A DNA stretch of 35,653 bases from a bacterium (GCA_002708105.2 PAOQ02000003.1:1-35653), one strand, 5' to 3'; counted from the stretch's first letter, positions 1 to 7,982 are shown. The notes: generated by a model from the sequence alone, not told the origin. Made by a program: numbers and translations.

Positions 1-356
1 ATATTTTTTTTTAGATTTATATTTTTTTTATTAATCTCATAGCCTAGTTTAATTAGTTCATCATAGATAGAAGAGGTTGTAATTGAACCAAAGAGCTTTC
101 CGGAATTTTCTTTTACTTTAAAAGTTAGCAGCTCTTTCTCTAATTTTTTAGCAGTTTCTAAAGCAAGTTCTCTATTTTGTGACTCACTTCTTTCAATTGA
201 CTCATTTTTTGCATTTAGGTCATTAATATTCTTTTTGCTAGCCTCAATTGCCAGATTGTTGGGAATCAAATAGTTTCTTGCTTGACCATCCTTAACTTCA
301 ATGATTTCACCTTTCTTCCCTAGTTTCTTTACATCTTTAACTAAGATTATTTTCAT
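1..356 (-). CDS. rplI: 50S ribosomal protein L9, 3' end cut by window edge
   Basis: Large-subunit protein L9, which binds 23S rRNA at the base of the L1 stalk. Reverse-strand translation from the ATG at 356 begins MKIILVKDVKKLGKKGEI and continues with KDGQARNYLIPNNLAI, the N-terminal RNA-binding domain of L9. A long charged helix rich in Asn, Glu and Lys follows (about residues 40-75), then the start of the C-terminal domain (KLFGSITTSSIYDEL). About 118 codons are present and the frame is still open at base 1, so roughly the last 30 residues lie outside. It is the last visible gene of the rpsF-rpsR-rplI set, 6 bases after rpsR. No Shine-Dalgarno sequence is visible; the ATG lies in a small hairpin with the end of rpsR, suggesting translational coupling. 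Confidence 0.95.
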   Translation of the reverse strand, partial: MKIILVKDVKKLGKKGEIIEVKDGQARNYLIPNNLAIEASKKNINDLNAKNESIERSESQNRELALETAKKLEKELLTFKVKENSGKLFGSITTSSIYDELIKLGYEINKKNINLKKN

Positions 357-371
357 AAATTTTTATTTATG
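354..371 (-). promoter_or_regulatory. Hairpin linking rpsR stop and rplI start
   Basis: A perfect 7-bp inverted repeat (CATAAAT, 4-base spacer, ATTTATG) spans the last two sense codons and stop of rpsR and the ATG of rplI. Because rplI has no visible Shine-Dalgarno, a ribosome finishing rpsR could open the stem and re-initiate. The repeat is seen directly; the coupling role is inference, and short AT-only dyads arise easily by chance here. Confidence 0.35.
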
Positions 372-611
372 ACTTACTACATATGGTAGCAATGCCATAT
401 ATCTAGCTTTTTTAATTTCTTTTGCAACTTGTCTTTGCTGAAGAGCAGTACAACCAGTCATTCTTCTAGGGGCTATTTTTTTTCTCTCTGTAATAAAATT
501 ATTTAAAAGTTCTACATTTTTGTAATTAAGTTGCGTATCTCCTTCTAAAAGTTTAGAAGGCCTCTTCCTTGGTCGCCTTTCTCTTTTATCATATTCCCTT
601 TTTTCTGCCAT
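363..611 (-). CDS. rpsR: 30S ribosomal protein S18
   Basis: Small-subunit protein that pairs with S6 on the platform of the 30S subunit. The 82-residue product has the usual basic N-terminus followed by the conserved S18 core: [17 protein letters not shown], then [19 protein letters not shown] and [11 protein letters not shown]. Length is normal for the family. The ATG at 611 is preceded by an AGGAG Shine-Dalgarno sequence. It lies 20 bases after rpsF and 6 bases before rplI, the standard order. Identification is secure. Confidence 0.97.
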   Translation of the reverse strand: MAEKREYDKRERRPRKRPSKLLEGDTQLNYKNVELLNNFITERKKIAPRRMTGCTALQQRQVAKEIKKARYMALLPYVVSHK

Positions 612-631
612 ATTTATCTCCTAATTGTTTT

Positions 632-922
632 TTACAGCTTATCTATAAGAAACCGCAATACTTTAGATTTTTCAAAACTTAAAATTCCTTCTACCTCTTT
701 TATAGCTTCAGATGAACAATTTGTTTCCAATATATGATAAGTTCCATTTTCATTATCATTTATCGAATAAGCCAACTTTCTATCAGCCCATTTTTCAAAT
801 TTTGTTATCTCGAAAGAATACTTTTTTTCAATAGTTTCTTTAATTTTATTTGAAAGTTCTGAGAAATCTTCTTCTGAAATAGTTGTTGGTACTATAAAAA
901 GTACTTCATATAAACTTGTCAT
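632..922 (-). CDS. rpsF: 30S ribosomal protein S6
   Basis: Small-subunit protein S6, partner of S18. The 96-residue product starts MTSLYEVLFIVPTTISEED and carries the S6 signatures KWADRKLAYSI and the GTYHILE strand. It ends at RFLIDKL without the Glu-rich tail of the E. coli protein, which is common outside Gammaproteobacteria. A very strong AGGAGG precedes the ATG by 6 bases and overlaps a leader hairpin, so expression may depend on RNA structure. ychF ends about 50 bases upstream on the same strand, so this may be one long operon with local translational control. Confidence 0.96.
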   Translation of the reverse strand: MTSLYEVLFIVPTTISEEDFSELSNKIKETIEKKYSFEITKFEKWADRKLAYSINDNENGTYHILETNCSSEAIKEVEGILSFEKSKVLRFLIDKL

Positions 923-928
923 TTCTGA

Positions 929-969
929 CCTCCTGTTTTGGTCTGCTGGTCAAGTAAATTGACAACAGG
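929..969 (-). promoter_or_regulatory. rpsF leader: two-stem RNA element overlapping the Shine-Dalgarno
   Basis: Just after the ychF stop, the minus-strand transcript can form an outer stem (CCTGTT at 969-964 with AACAGG at 937-932). It encloses a perfect 5-bp hairpin (GTCAA at 963-959, 5-base loop, TTGAC at 953-949) and leaves an 11-base single-stranded bulge on the 3' side (948-938). The outer stem shares three bases with the AGGAGG at 934-929, so it would mask the rpsF ribosome-binding site. Leaders of rpsF are known in many bacteria to bind the S6:S18 complex for feedback control. This element has the right position and general architecture, but I do not see the conserved CCG trinucleotide, so membership in that family is uncertain. 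Confidence 0.45.
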
Positions 970-972
970 TTG

Positions 973-2064
973 CTAAACATTATACCTAAAGTGAATTATA
1001 TCTCCATCTTTTACGATGTACTCTTTCCCTTCCGACCTCATTAAACCTTTATTTTTTGATTCTTCCTCAGATCCAGAGCTGATAAAATCTATATATTCAA
1101 TAACTTCTGCTCTTATAAAACCCTTTTGAAAGTCTGTATGAATTTTTCCCGCTGCAGCCGGTGCTTTTGTATTATTCGCAATGCTCCATGCTCGAGATTC
1201 TTGAGGGCCTGCAGTGTAGTAAGTTATAAGATTTAGTATTTTATACGACTTTTCAATTAGCTGCGATAAACCAGCTTCTTTAATTTTATACTCATCGAGG
1301 AATATTCTTTTTTCATCCTCTTCTAAATCCTTGATTTCATTTTCTAATAAACCATAAATCTCAACAAAAAAACTATTTTTTTGCACAATTATTTCTTTTA
1401 GTTGTTCAATTCTTTCAGATTCAATTGAATCATTTCCAAAATTTAAAATATATATCGTAGGCTTTGTAGAAATCAAATTTAATTCTTTAATAATTTTTCT
1501 CTCTTCAGGGTCCGAAAAATCAGACAATGTTATTTCTTCATTCTTATTAATTGAATTAATTAAACTTTGAATAATCTCAAATTCTTTAATAGATTTTTTA
1601 TCACCGCTTCTTTTATTTTTTTCGACCTTTAATATCCTTTTTTCTAATATTTGCAAATCACTTATTGATAATTCTAGGTTTATTATTTCTAAGTCTCTAA
1701 TAGGATCAACAGTTTCCATTACATGGGTTGTTTCCCCATTAAAACATCTTAAGACATGAACTATTGCATCAACCTCTCTTATATTTCCTAAAAACTTATT
1801 TCCAAGACCTTCACCTTTGCTGGCACCTTTAACTAGTCCAGCTATATCAACAAACTTTAAACTTGTTGCTATCTTTTTTTTTGAATTTAATAGATCGGCT
1901 AAATTATTAAGTCTTGGATCGGGCACGTCTACTACGGCAATATTTGGTTCAATTGTTGTGAAAGGATAATTTGCACTTTCTACTGCGGCATCTGTAAGCG
2001 CACAGAATATTGTTGATTTGCCAACATTCGGTAGTCCTACGATGCCGCAGCTTAAAGAACTCAT
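973..2064 (-). CDS. ychF: Redox-regulated ATPase YchF (Obg-family)
   Basis: Ribosome-associated P-loop NTPase of the Obg/TRAFAC class that prefers ATP. The P-loop GLPNVGKST lies at residues 10-18, followed by [11 protein letters not shown] (switch region) and [17 protein letters not shown] (DxxG motif). The C-terminal half has the TGS domain, with [10 protein letters not shown] and [14 protein letters not shown] chose the ATG at 2064 (363 residues) because the protein then starts [17 protein letters not shown] as in other YchF proteins. The longer reading from 2088 adds 8 unconserved residues inside hppA. Only one base separates the hppA stop from this start, so the two are probably translationally coupled. 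Pairing with pth and the rpsF cluster is common in bacteria. Confidence 0.95.
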   Translation of the reverse strand: MSSLSCGIVGLPNVGKSTIFCALTDAAVESANYPFTTIEPNIAVVDVPDPRLNNLADLLNSKKKIATSLKFVDIAGLVKGASKGEGLGNKFLGNIREVDAIVHVLRCFNGETTHVMETVDPIRDLEIINLELSISDLQILEKRILKVEKNKRSGDKKSIKEFEIIQSLINSINKNEEITLSDFSDPEERKIIKELNLISTKPTIYILNFGNDSIESERIEQLKEIIVQKNSFFVEIYGLLENEIKDLEEDEKRIFLDEYKIKEAGLSQLIEKSYKILNLITYYTAGPQESRAWSIANNTKAPAAAGKIHTDFQKGFIRAEVIEYIDFISSGSEEESKNKGLMRSEGKEYIVKDGDIIHFRYNV

Positions 2065-2065
2065 C

Positions 2066-4111
2066 TTATAAGAAGATAGGAGCAACAACTAATGAAACAA
2101 TTGTCATTAGTTTAATTAAAATGTTCATTGCTGGGCCAGATGTATCCTTAAATGGATCACCAATTGTATCACCTACAACTGCAGCCTTGTGAGCTTCTGA
2201 GCCTTTTCCGCCTTGATTACCTTCTTCAATATATTTTTTTGCATTATCCCAAGCTCCACCAGCATTAGACATCATTAACGCAAGGGCAACTCCTGATATT
2301 AATGCCCCAGCCAGAAATCCTGCTAGTCCACTTGCTCCTAGTAAAAATCCAACGATTATTGGACATACAACAGCAAGAATGCCTGGAAGTATCATTTCTT
2401 TTAGTGATGCTTCGGTACTAATTTTAATACAGGACTGATAATCAGGTTCTGCTTTACCTTCCATTATTCCTGCAATTTCTTTAAACTGTCTTCTAACCTC
2501 TTGAACCATTTTCTCAGCAGATCTTCCAACAGCACCCATTGTTAGTGCACCAAATAAGTATGGAACCATTCCACCAAGTAATAAACCAGAGACAACTTTA
2601 TAATTTAGTATATCAACCGAGTCTAGGTTGGTTGCAGCTGCGAAAGCAACAAATAAAGCAAGTGAAGTAAGAGCAGCAGAGCCAATAGCAAATCCTTTTC
2701 CTATTGCGGCTGTTGTATTACCTAATGAATCAAGCTTGTCTGTGATTTTTCTAACTTCAGGTCCAAGACCAGCCATCTCTGCAATTCCACCAGCATTATC
2801 TGCTATAGGACCATATGCATCAACTGACATGGTAATTCCAATTGTAGAAAGCATGCTAACTGCAGCAATACCTATCCCATATAATCCAAAGCTATTAAAT
2901 GATAAGTAGATAGCAAGCACTATAACAATAATAGGTAGAGCCGTACTCAACATACCGACTGATAAACCACTTATAATATTGGTTGCTACTCCACCTCGAT
3001 TTGATGCGTCAGCAATCTCATGAACTGGTTTTCCAGCAGTATAGTATTCTGTTATTCCTCCAATTAGTGATCCAGAAAAAAGACCAATTATTGAACAAGT
3101 AAAAATACTGAGAATTTCTGAACTTGAAAGGCCAGCATTACCACCTACATAGTTTAATGAGAAATATCCAAAAACTAAGAATAGAATTCCTGCAGTCAAG
3201 GACGCTTTCCTTAGAACTCCAGACGGTTCAGAATTTTGAATTATATCAACAACTTTTGTTCCAATAAATGAAGCTAAAGTTCCAACAATTATTAGAATTA
3301 TTGGGAATGCATAAAGGGCAAACTTAGTTTCTGTTCCATATGACATACTAGAAGCGATTACAATTGTAGCAATAACCCCTCCAACATATGATTCAAATAA
3401 ATCAGCTCCCATTCCAGCGACATCACCAACATTATCACCAACATTGTCAGCTATAGTTGCCGGGTTTCTTGGATCGTCTTCAGGTATCCCAGCTTCAACC
3501 TTACCAACTAAATCTGCTCCAACATCGGCAGCTTTAGTATAAATACCTCCACCAACTCTAGCGAACAATGCCACCGAGCTTGCACCCATGGCAAATCCAC
3601 CAATATTAGTTGCGAAAGCTATTAGTAGTTCTTCAGTTATTACTGTGTTATTAAAATAAATTGTAAATGCAGTTGAAAGTCCCAAGATTCCTAAACTTGC
3701 GACTGAAAACCCCATGACACTTCCACCTTTAAATGCAGTTACGAGTGCGGGACCTTGACCTCCAGAGTTTGCAGCTTCTGCTGTCCTACTATTAGCAATA
3801 CAAGCAGATGTCATACCAGCCCATCCACAAGTCATTGATAATGCAGCACCTCCAAAGTATGCCAAAGCTGTTGCCATTCCAAGAAAGTAGAAAAGTGTAG
3901 TTCCAACAACAAAAACAAATATTACAATATATTTGTATTCTTCTTTAATGAATGACATAGCGCCATTATAAATTGTTACTCCAAGTTTTCTTTGAAGATC
4001 ATTACCTCGAGCCATTGATCTTATATTTACGTAAGTCACTTGAGCATAAATCAATCCCAATACTGCAAGAATTATTCCACCATAAGTGACAAACTGATTT
4101 GATAAATCCAT
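2066..4111 (-). CDS. hppA: Membrane-bound ion-pumping pyrophosphatase, K+-dependent type
   Basis: Integral membrane enzyme that hydrolyses pyrophosphate and pumps H+ (or Na+) across the membrane. The 681-residue product has about 16 hydrophobic segments. The catalytic loop around residues 195-241 is intact: [13 protein letters not shown], then [19 protein letters not shown] and [10 protein letters not shown] second acidic set, [16 protein letters not shown] (431-446), and a third, [15 protein letters not shown] near the C-terminus, complete the active site. [10 protein letters not shown] at 464-473 has Ala and Gly where K+-independent enzymes have Lys and Thr, so K+ dependence is expected. 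I cannot decide between H+ and Na+ transport by reading. It sits between pth and ychF, which normally adjoin each other. The pyrophosphate released by biosynthesis, tRNA charging and similar reactions is its fuel. Confidence 0.96.
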   Translation of the reverse strand: MDLSNQFVTYGGIILAVLGLIYAQVTYVNIRSMARGNDLQRKLGVTIYNGAMSFIKEEYKYIVIFVFVVGTTLFYFLGMATALAYFGGAALSMTCGWAGMTSACIANSRTAEAANSGGQGPALVTAFKGGSVMGFSVASLGILGLSTAFTIYFNNTVITEELLIAFATNIGGFAMGASSVALFARVGGGIYTKAADVGADLVGKVEAGIPEDDPRNPATIADNVGDNVGDVAGMGADLFESYVGGVIATIVIASSMSYGTETKFALYAFPIILIIVGTLASFIGTKVVDIIQNSEPSGVLRKASLTAGILFLVFGYFSLNYVGGNAGLSSSEILSIFTCSIIGLFSGSLIGGITEYYTAGKPVHEIADASNRGGVATNIISGLSVGMLSTALPIIVIVLAIYLSFNSFGLYGIGIAAVSMLSTIGITMSVDAYGPIADNAGGIAEMAGLGPEVRKITDKLDSLGNTTAAIGKGFAIGSAALTSLALFVAFAAATNLDSVDILNYKVVSGLLLGGMVPYLFGALTMGAVGRSAEKMVQEVRRQFKEIAGIMEGKAEPDYQSCIKISTEASLKEMILPGILAVVCPIIVGFLLGASGLAGFLAGALISGVALALMMSNAGGAWDNAKKYIEEGNQGGKGSEAHKAAVVGDTIGDPFKDTSGPAMNILIKLMTIVSLVVAPIFL

Positions 4112-4148
4112 AGTCTCCTCCTTTTGTATGTTTTGGTTTGGATAATAT

Positions 4149-4733
4149 TTATTGAATTTTACTGTTAAATGTGTTCATTGCAAATGAAATAGACTTAAAA
4201 ACAATTGAATAAATTATTTCTTTCGCTAAATCATTGATATCATTGATTATTTTTTGGTCATCTTTGCTGAATTTAGAAAGAACATATTTATTGGTCATAG
4301 ACTTTTCTTTGGGTTTTCCAATTCCAATCCGAATTCGAGTAAATTCATTGCTGCCTATATTGTTAATTATTGAATTTATTCCATTATGACCACCAGAACT
4401 ACCGGTATTTTTAATTTTAATTTGGCCAACATCTAAATCTAAATCATCGTATATGACTATAATTTGGCTTGGATTAATTTTATAAAAGTTCTTAATTTCT
4501 TTTACTGCTTCACCACTATCATTCATATATGTCTGAGGCTTCATTAAAATGAACTTTTGTTCACTAATATTTTTTGAGCCTATCAAAGATTGGAACTTAG
4601 ATTCAGTTATTGTACATTCTGTTTGTTTAGAAAAGAAATCGATAAAAGAAAATCCAATATTATGCCTTGTCCCTTCATATTTATTACCAGGATTCCCAAG
4701 CCCTACTATTAAATTTATTTTATGATTTGTCAC
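4149..4733 (-). CDS. pth: Peptidyl-tRNA hydrolase
   Basis: Cytosolic esterase that frees tRNA from prematurely released peptidyl-tRNA. The product shows [21 protein letters not shown] with the catalytic His, [14 protein letters not shown], and [16 protein letters not shown] followed by [12 protein letters not shown], all hallmarks of bacterial Pth. I chose a GTG start at 4733, which gives 194 residues, the usual length, starting (V/M)[13 protein letters not shown] reading from 4796 would add 21 Lys-rich residues lying wholly inside rplY. With the GTG start the gene overlaps the 3' end of rplY by 14 bases, and an AAAGAAG stretch just upstream could act as a weak ribosome-binding site. The rplY-pth pairing is widely conserved. 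Confidence 0.93.
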   Translation of the reverse strand: MTNHKINLIVGLGNPGNKYEGTRHNIGFSFIDFFSKQTECTITESKFQSLIGSKNISEQKFILMKPQTYMNDSGEAVKEIKNFYKINPSQIIVIYDDLDLDVGQIKIKNTGSSGGHNGINSIINNIGSNEFTRIRIGIGKPKEKSMTNKYVLSKFSKDDQKIINDINDLAKEIIYSIVFKSISFAMNTFNSKIQ

Positions 4734-5385
4734 TTTCTTCTTTAGCAGGCTCAGTGTTTTCTTTATCTTCTGAACCTTCGGCACCTTCCGCATCATCCTC
4801 TGTAGGAGTTTCTTCTACGACAATCCTTGGTGCTAATATGCTTATGGTAGTACTTTCTGGGTTTGACAATATAGTAATTTCTTCTTCTATCGGAAGGTCC
4901 TTTACAAAGAGAGTGTCACCAATATTAAGATCACTTATATCAACAGTGATATTGTTTGGAATTTTTTCAGGAACACATTCTATAGAAATCTGATTTGAAA
5001 GTGTTTGTATTACACCACCTTGTTTAACTCCTTCTGGTTTACCTACAAAGTTTAAAGGGCAGACTAGCTTCAACTTCTCTCCTTCAGTTATTTCATAAAA
5101 ATCAAAATGTAAAGGCGCACTAGTTAGAGTATCAAGGTGAGCTTCTTTTAAGAGAACTTTTCTTACTTCATCAGTTCCATCAATTGAAATTGATATAATA
5201 GAATTTTCTTTTGATTCAGTGGCACTTAATAATTTTATTAGTTCTTTGCCACTTATACTAATATTAATATTTTCTTTATTTCGTCCATACACAACCGCAG
5301 GGACCAGACCACTGTCACGAACCTTTTTATTTGCTTGTTTTCCAAGATCATTTCTTTTGATTGCATTCATTTCAACAGTAATCAT
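4720..5385 (-). CDS. rplY: 50S ribosomal protein L25, long CTC/TL5 form
   Basis: 5S rRNA-binding protein of the L25/general stress protein CTC family. Residues 1-92 form the L25 domain (MNAIKRNDLGKQANKKVRDSG, then VPAVVYGRNKENINISI and HFDFYEIT). Residues 95-185 form the extra C-terminal beta domain of the TL5 type (KLVCPLNFVGKPEGVKQGG, then LNIGDTLFVKDLP). Residues from about 188 to 221 are a low-complexity Glu/Asp/Ser/Pro tail. The 221-residue length matches the long form rather than the 94-residue E. coli protein. The first residues could be MITVEMNAIKRN or start at the internal Met 6; the first ATG has an AGGAG sequence just upstream and is kept. It sits 9 bases after prs. Confidence 0.94.
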   Translation of the reverse strand: MITVEMNAIKRNDLGKQANKKVRDSGLVPAVVYGRNKENINISISGKELIKLLSATESKENSIISISIDGTDEVRKVLLKEAHLDTLTSAPLHFDFYEITEGEKLKLVCPLNFVGKPEGVKQGGVIQTLSNQISIECVPEKIPNNITVDISDLNIGDTLFVKDLPIEEEITILSNPESTTISILAPRIVVEETPTEDDAEGAEGSEDKENTEPAKEESDKS

Positions 5386-5394
5386 TTTTTTCTC

Positions 5395-6333
5395 CTAAGA
5401 AAATAACTGACTAATAGATTTATTGTTTCTAATTCTATCTATTGCCTCAGCTATTAGATTAGAAACAGTTAAAACTTTAATTTTATTAGAGTTTTTTAAC
5501 TTTTCTTGATTATCTATTGTATCAGTAATTATCAGTTCATCAATACAAGAATTATCAATATTTTCTAGAGCCTTTCCTGAAAGGACTCCATGGGTACAAA
5601 ACATAGACACACTTTTCGCGCCTGACTTCATCAAAGCCTCAGCAGATTTGGCAGCCGTACCGCCAGTATCAATAAGATCATCAATTAAAATGACGTTTTT
5701 ACCTTTAACATCACCTATTACATTTGTTATTTCAGCTATATTTGGACCTGGTCGCCTCTTGTCCGTCATAGCTAGTCCTGCGTCATTAAGCTTTTTTGAG
5801 TAAAATCTTGCTCTTTCCATCCCGCCTGCATCAGGCGAAGCTATAATAAAGTCTTTATATTTCTTTTTAATGTATTTTATGGCAATTGGAGAAGAATATA
5901 AGTGATCCACAGGTACATCAAAAAAACCCTGAATTTGGCCAGCATGAAGATCCATTGTTACAATCTTTTGTATTCCCGATTTTATTAAAAGGTCGCAAAC
6001 TAATCTTGCTGTAATAGGTGATCTGTCAGAAACTTTTCTATCTTGCCTAGAGTATCCAAAATAAGGTATGACTGCTGTTATCTCATTTACTGCTGCTCTT
6101 TTAAGCGCGTCCACTATTATAAATAGCTCCATTAAGTTTTCGTTTACCGGGCCTGAAGTTGATTGAATAACATATGCATTACTGCCCCTTACGCTCTCAT
6201 CTACCTCAACAAAAATCTCACCATCACTAAATCTTTTAATGTTTAATCTCCCCAAAGAAACCTTTAATTTTTTACATATCGCTTTACTAAGTTTTATATT
6301 AGAGTTGCCAGAAAAGATTTTGATTTTATTCAT
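5395..6333 (-). CDS. prs: Ribose-phosphate pyrophosphokinase (PRPP synthetase)
   Basis: Makes PRPP from ribose 5-phosphate and ATP for nucleotide, histidine and tryptophan synthesis. The 312-residue class I enzyme has FSGNSNIKLSKAI at the N-terminus, the FSDGEIFVEVDESVRG strand, and PYFGYSRQDRK with SPITARLV. The PRPP loop reads MDLHAGQIQGFFD with DHLYSSP, then SPDAGGMERARFY. The ribose-5-phosphate loop reads VILIDDLIDTGGTA. The length is standard. It stands at the head of the prs-rplY-pth set, a common arrangement, 46 bases downstream of efp, and may share the efp promoter. Confidence 0.96.
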   Translation of the reverse strand: MNKIKIFSGNSNIKLSKAICKKLKVSLGRLNIKRFSDGEIFVEVDESVRGSNAYVIQSTSGPVNENLMELFIIVDALKRAAVNEITAVIPYFGYSRQDRKVSDRSPITARLVCDLLIKSGIQKIVTMDLHAGQIQGFFDVPVDHLYSSPIAIKYIKKKYKDFIIASPDAGGMERARFYSKKLNDAGLAMTDKRRPGPNIAEITNVIGDVKGKNVILIDDLIDTGGTAAKSAEALMKSGAKSVSMFCTHGVLSGKALENIDNSCIDELIITDTIDNQEKLKNSNKIKVLTVSNLIAEAIDRIRNNKSISQLFS

Positions 6334-6379
6334 AGAAAAATTGTAAAATATATGTTCTATAAAGTAAATTAAATTGATA

Positions 6380-6952
6380 TTATGCTTTTTTAATTCTTTC
6401 TAAGTATTTACCGTCTCGGGTATCAACTTTTATAATATCATCAATATTGATAAAAAGAGGAACTGCTATATCTGCACCTGTTTCAAGTGTTGCAGGTTTA
6501 TTGCCACCTGTTACAGAATCACCTTTAAGGCCTGGTTCTGTTGTAGAAATCTTTAGTTCAACGCTTGTAGGAAGTTCTATTCCTATAATCTCTTCCTCAT
6601 AACTTAACAATTGCACGCCAAGCTCTTCTTTTAAGAATCTAGACTTTTCGCCTACAACAGAATTTGTAACTTGTATTTGTTCATAAGATTCTAAGTCCAT
6701 AAAAGTATAGTTTTCAGAGTCCGAATACAAATATTGGGCATTTTTAGTTATTAAGTCAGGCAATTCAAACATATCACCCGATCTAAAACTCTTTTCTTGA
6801 GTTAGTCCGGTGATTATATTTTTAAGTCTTGTTTTAACTATTGGCTTTCTGGCTTGCATGACACGATGCTGAAAATCTACAATTTCCCATAATTCTTTTT
6901 CAAAAATAATTTTTTGACCTTTATAAAATTTTGTGGTGTCTGTTGATCCCAT
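6380..6952 (-). CDS. efp: Elongation factor P with atypical modification loop
   Basis: Translation factor that relieves ribosome stalling at proline stretches. The 190-residue product has the three EF-P beta domains: KGQKIIFEKELWEIVDFQH (domain I), KTRLKNIITGLTQEKSFRSGD, and a C-terminal OB domain ending VDTRDGKYLERIKKA with GDSVTGGNKPATLETGA. Most EF-Ps have a PGKG or SGRN tip bearing a Lys or Arg that is modified. Here the loop reads RVMQARKPIVK (residues 30-40). Ungapped alignment to the flanking FQH and LKN puts Ala 35 at the tip, with Arg 36 and Lys 37 next. No modification enzyme gene (epmA, epmB, earP, ymfI) lies in the window. A good promoter precedes it. Confidence 0.93.
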   Translation of the reverse strand: MGSTDTTKFYKGQKIIFEKELWEIVDFQHRVMQARKPIVKTRLKNIITGLTQEKSFRSGDMFELPDLITKNAQYLYSDSENYTFMDLESYEQIQVTNSVVGEKSRFLKEELGVQLLSYEEEIIGIELPTSVELKISTTEPGLKGDSVTGGNKPATLETGADIAVPLFINIDDIIKVDTRDGKYLERIKKA

Positions 6953-6989
6953 TTTAAAATCCCTTTGAAATAGTAAATATAATACATTT

Positions 6990-7018
6990 ATTATATTCCA
7001 ACTTATTTATTAGTCTAA
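6990..7018 (-). promoter_or_regulatory. Putative sigma70-type promoter for efp (and prs)
   Basis: On the minus strand TTAGAC (7018-7013) is followed after exactly 17 bases by a perfect TATAAT (6995-6990). The efp ATG lies about 37 bases downstream, and an AAAGGGA sequence sits in a good ribosome-binding position. The -10 box lies inside a perfect 9-bp inverted repeat (6976-6984 and 6989-6997), which could instead be an operator or simply AT-rich symmetry. Confidence 0.6.
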
Positions 7019-7030
7019 TGAGTTTATAAT

Positions 7031-7510
7031 TTATTTCACTTTTTTGTATAGCTCTATAATTCTTTTCTTTAAATCTTTTTCTAAAGTCATCCTAATAAGT
7101 TTGGTGAAGCTAGCGTTCTTTCCATTTGTGCTAAAATTAATTTTAATGTCTTTGTTTACATTTACAGTGGAGGTAAAAAAGAAGTCATTATCTTCTTTAT
7201 CAGATGCATTACAAACGAAGATTTTTTTTGATTTACCGTAGGCGGCTATATCTTTATTTATTTTTTTATCATCAGTACAAGCAAGAATAAAATCTTGTTT
7301 CTCTATATCGCTTTTTCTAAATTTTCTTTTTATAATTTTTAAGTTTTTATTTTTTTCTTCTAGTCTTTCCAAAGTTGTTGTGATTTTAGGTGATACAAGT
7401 TTAACCTCTCCCATTTCATCTAATATTTTTTTTACTCTTCTAGTCGCAACTTTTCCGCCTCCAACGATAAGCCATTTTTTTGATGTGAGATTAATATTTA
7501 AATTAAGCAT
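7031..7510 (-). CDS. Siroheme synthase N-domain protein (precorrin-2 dehydrogenase/ferrochelatase-like), short
   Basis: Resembles the Met8p/CysG N-terminal module that oxidises precorrin-2 to sirohydrochlorin with NAD and can insert iron. Seen: KKWLIVGGGKVATRRVKKIL (residues 11-30), the Rossmann GGGxVAxRR signature. Then KLVSPKIT, FILACTDDKKINKDIA and VCNASDKEDNDFFFTSTV, where the Asp after NASD is in the region of the catalytic Asp of the family. It ends soon after GKNASFTKLIRMTLE, so at 159 residues it lacks the complete C-terminal helical region of longer homologues. No uroporphyrinogen methyltransferase gene is in the window. It starts within the last 8 bases of a small membrane-protein gene, so translation is probably coupled. 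Function is by family; whether it does one or both reactions is unknown. Confidence 0.85.
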   Translation of the reverse strand: MLNLNINLTSKKWLIVGGGKVATRRVKKILDEMGEVKLVSPKITTTLERLEEKNKNLKIIKRKFRKSDIEKQDFILACTDDKKINKDIAAYGKSKKIFVCNASDKEDNDFFFTSTVNVNKDIKINFSTNGKNASFTKLIRMTLEKDLKKRIIELYKKVK

Positions 7511-7676
7511 TTATAAGATTATAGAATAAAATAAAAATTAGATATAGGATAGGCAAAACAATTCCTATTACTGAGATATATATATAAACCTTTAGAATTT
7601 TCTTAGCTTTATATCCTGGAACAGCGACAGCCTGTTCCTTAACTTTGTTTAGTAAATTCTTTATAGTTTTAATCAT
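7503..7676 (-). CDS. Small predicted membrane protein (57 residues), unknown function
   Basis: An intact small reading frame running from an ATG at 7676 to a TAA at 7503. The product starts MIKTIKNLLNKVKEQ, has a basic stretch GYKAKKILKVY (about residues 21-31), and then a single strongly hydrophobic segment of about 22 residues (IYISVIGIVLPILYLIFIL and on), ending NLINA. The cytosolic N-terminus is positively charged, so an N-in orientation is likely. It overlaps the stop of the GYD gene by 8 bases (ATGATTAA) and the start of the siroheme-domain gene by 8 bases (ATGCTTAA). These precise overlaps on both sides strongly suggest a real, coupled gene. I do not recognise the family. Confidence 0.7.
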   Translation of the reverse strand: MIKTIKNLLNKVKEQAVAVPGYKAKKILKVYIYISVIGIVLPILYLIFILFYNLINA

Positions 7677-7965
7677 TTTCAATATTTAGTTTTTCTATAA
7701 AATCGTCAATAGCAATTGCAGGTAATGTAGTAATTTGTAATGTGCCACGTGATGTGAGCTCAATTGAAAGCTTGCTAATTGCTTCATTATTAGGCGCTTC
7801 AACAATATTAACAAAATCAAACGGGCCTAAGGTGGCGAATTGACCTAGAATTTTTATTCCCATAGCCCTTATTTCAGTGTCAACTTCTTTCATTCTCGCA
7901 GGCCTTTCTTTTAACGTTCTTCTGCCCAAAGTTGTTAAAGAAGAAAGTAATATATATTTCTGCAT
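7669..7965 (-). CDS. GYD-domain protein
   Basis: A 98-residue protein resembling the GYD family (a ferredoxin-like alpha/beta fold of unknown role). Seen: the N-terminal strand KYILLSSLTTLGRRTLKERP, where family members have a Thr-rich strand and a helix with Arg/Pro. Then VDTEIRAMGIKILGQFATLG, GPFDFVNIVEAPNNEAISKL and LTSRGTLQITTLPAI, all matching the usual family layout. The ATG at 7965 follows a GGAGG sequence at good distance. It is the first gene of a tight three-gene set with the small membrane protein and the siroheme-domain protein. Family members are usually annotated without a function, so I assign none. Confidence 0.8.
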   Translation of the reverse strand: MQKYILLSSLTTLGRRTLKERPARMKEVDTEIRAMGIKILGQFATLGPFDFVNIVEAPNNEAISKLSIELTSRGTLQITTLPAIAIDDFIEKLNIEND

Positions 7966-7982
7966 ATATCCTCCAATGCTAA

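Noticed and set aside
2628-2909. Plus-strand open frame of 93 codons inside hppA
   Set aside because: Antisense shadow of a strongly conserved gene; composition reflects the reverse complement of Gly/Ala-rich membrane helices.
6976-6997. 9-bp AT-only inverted repeat before efp as a terminator
   Set aside because: No G or C in the stem and no T-run; the TATAAT inside it with a correctly spaced -35 box fits a promoter better.
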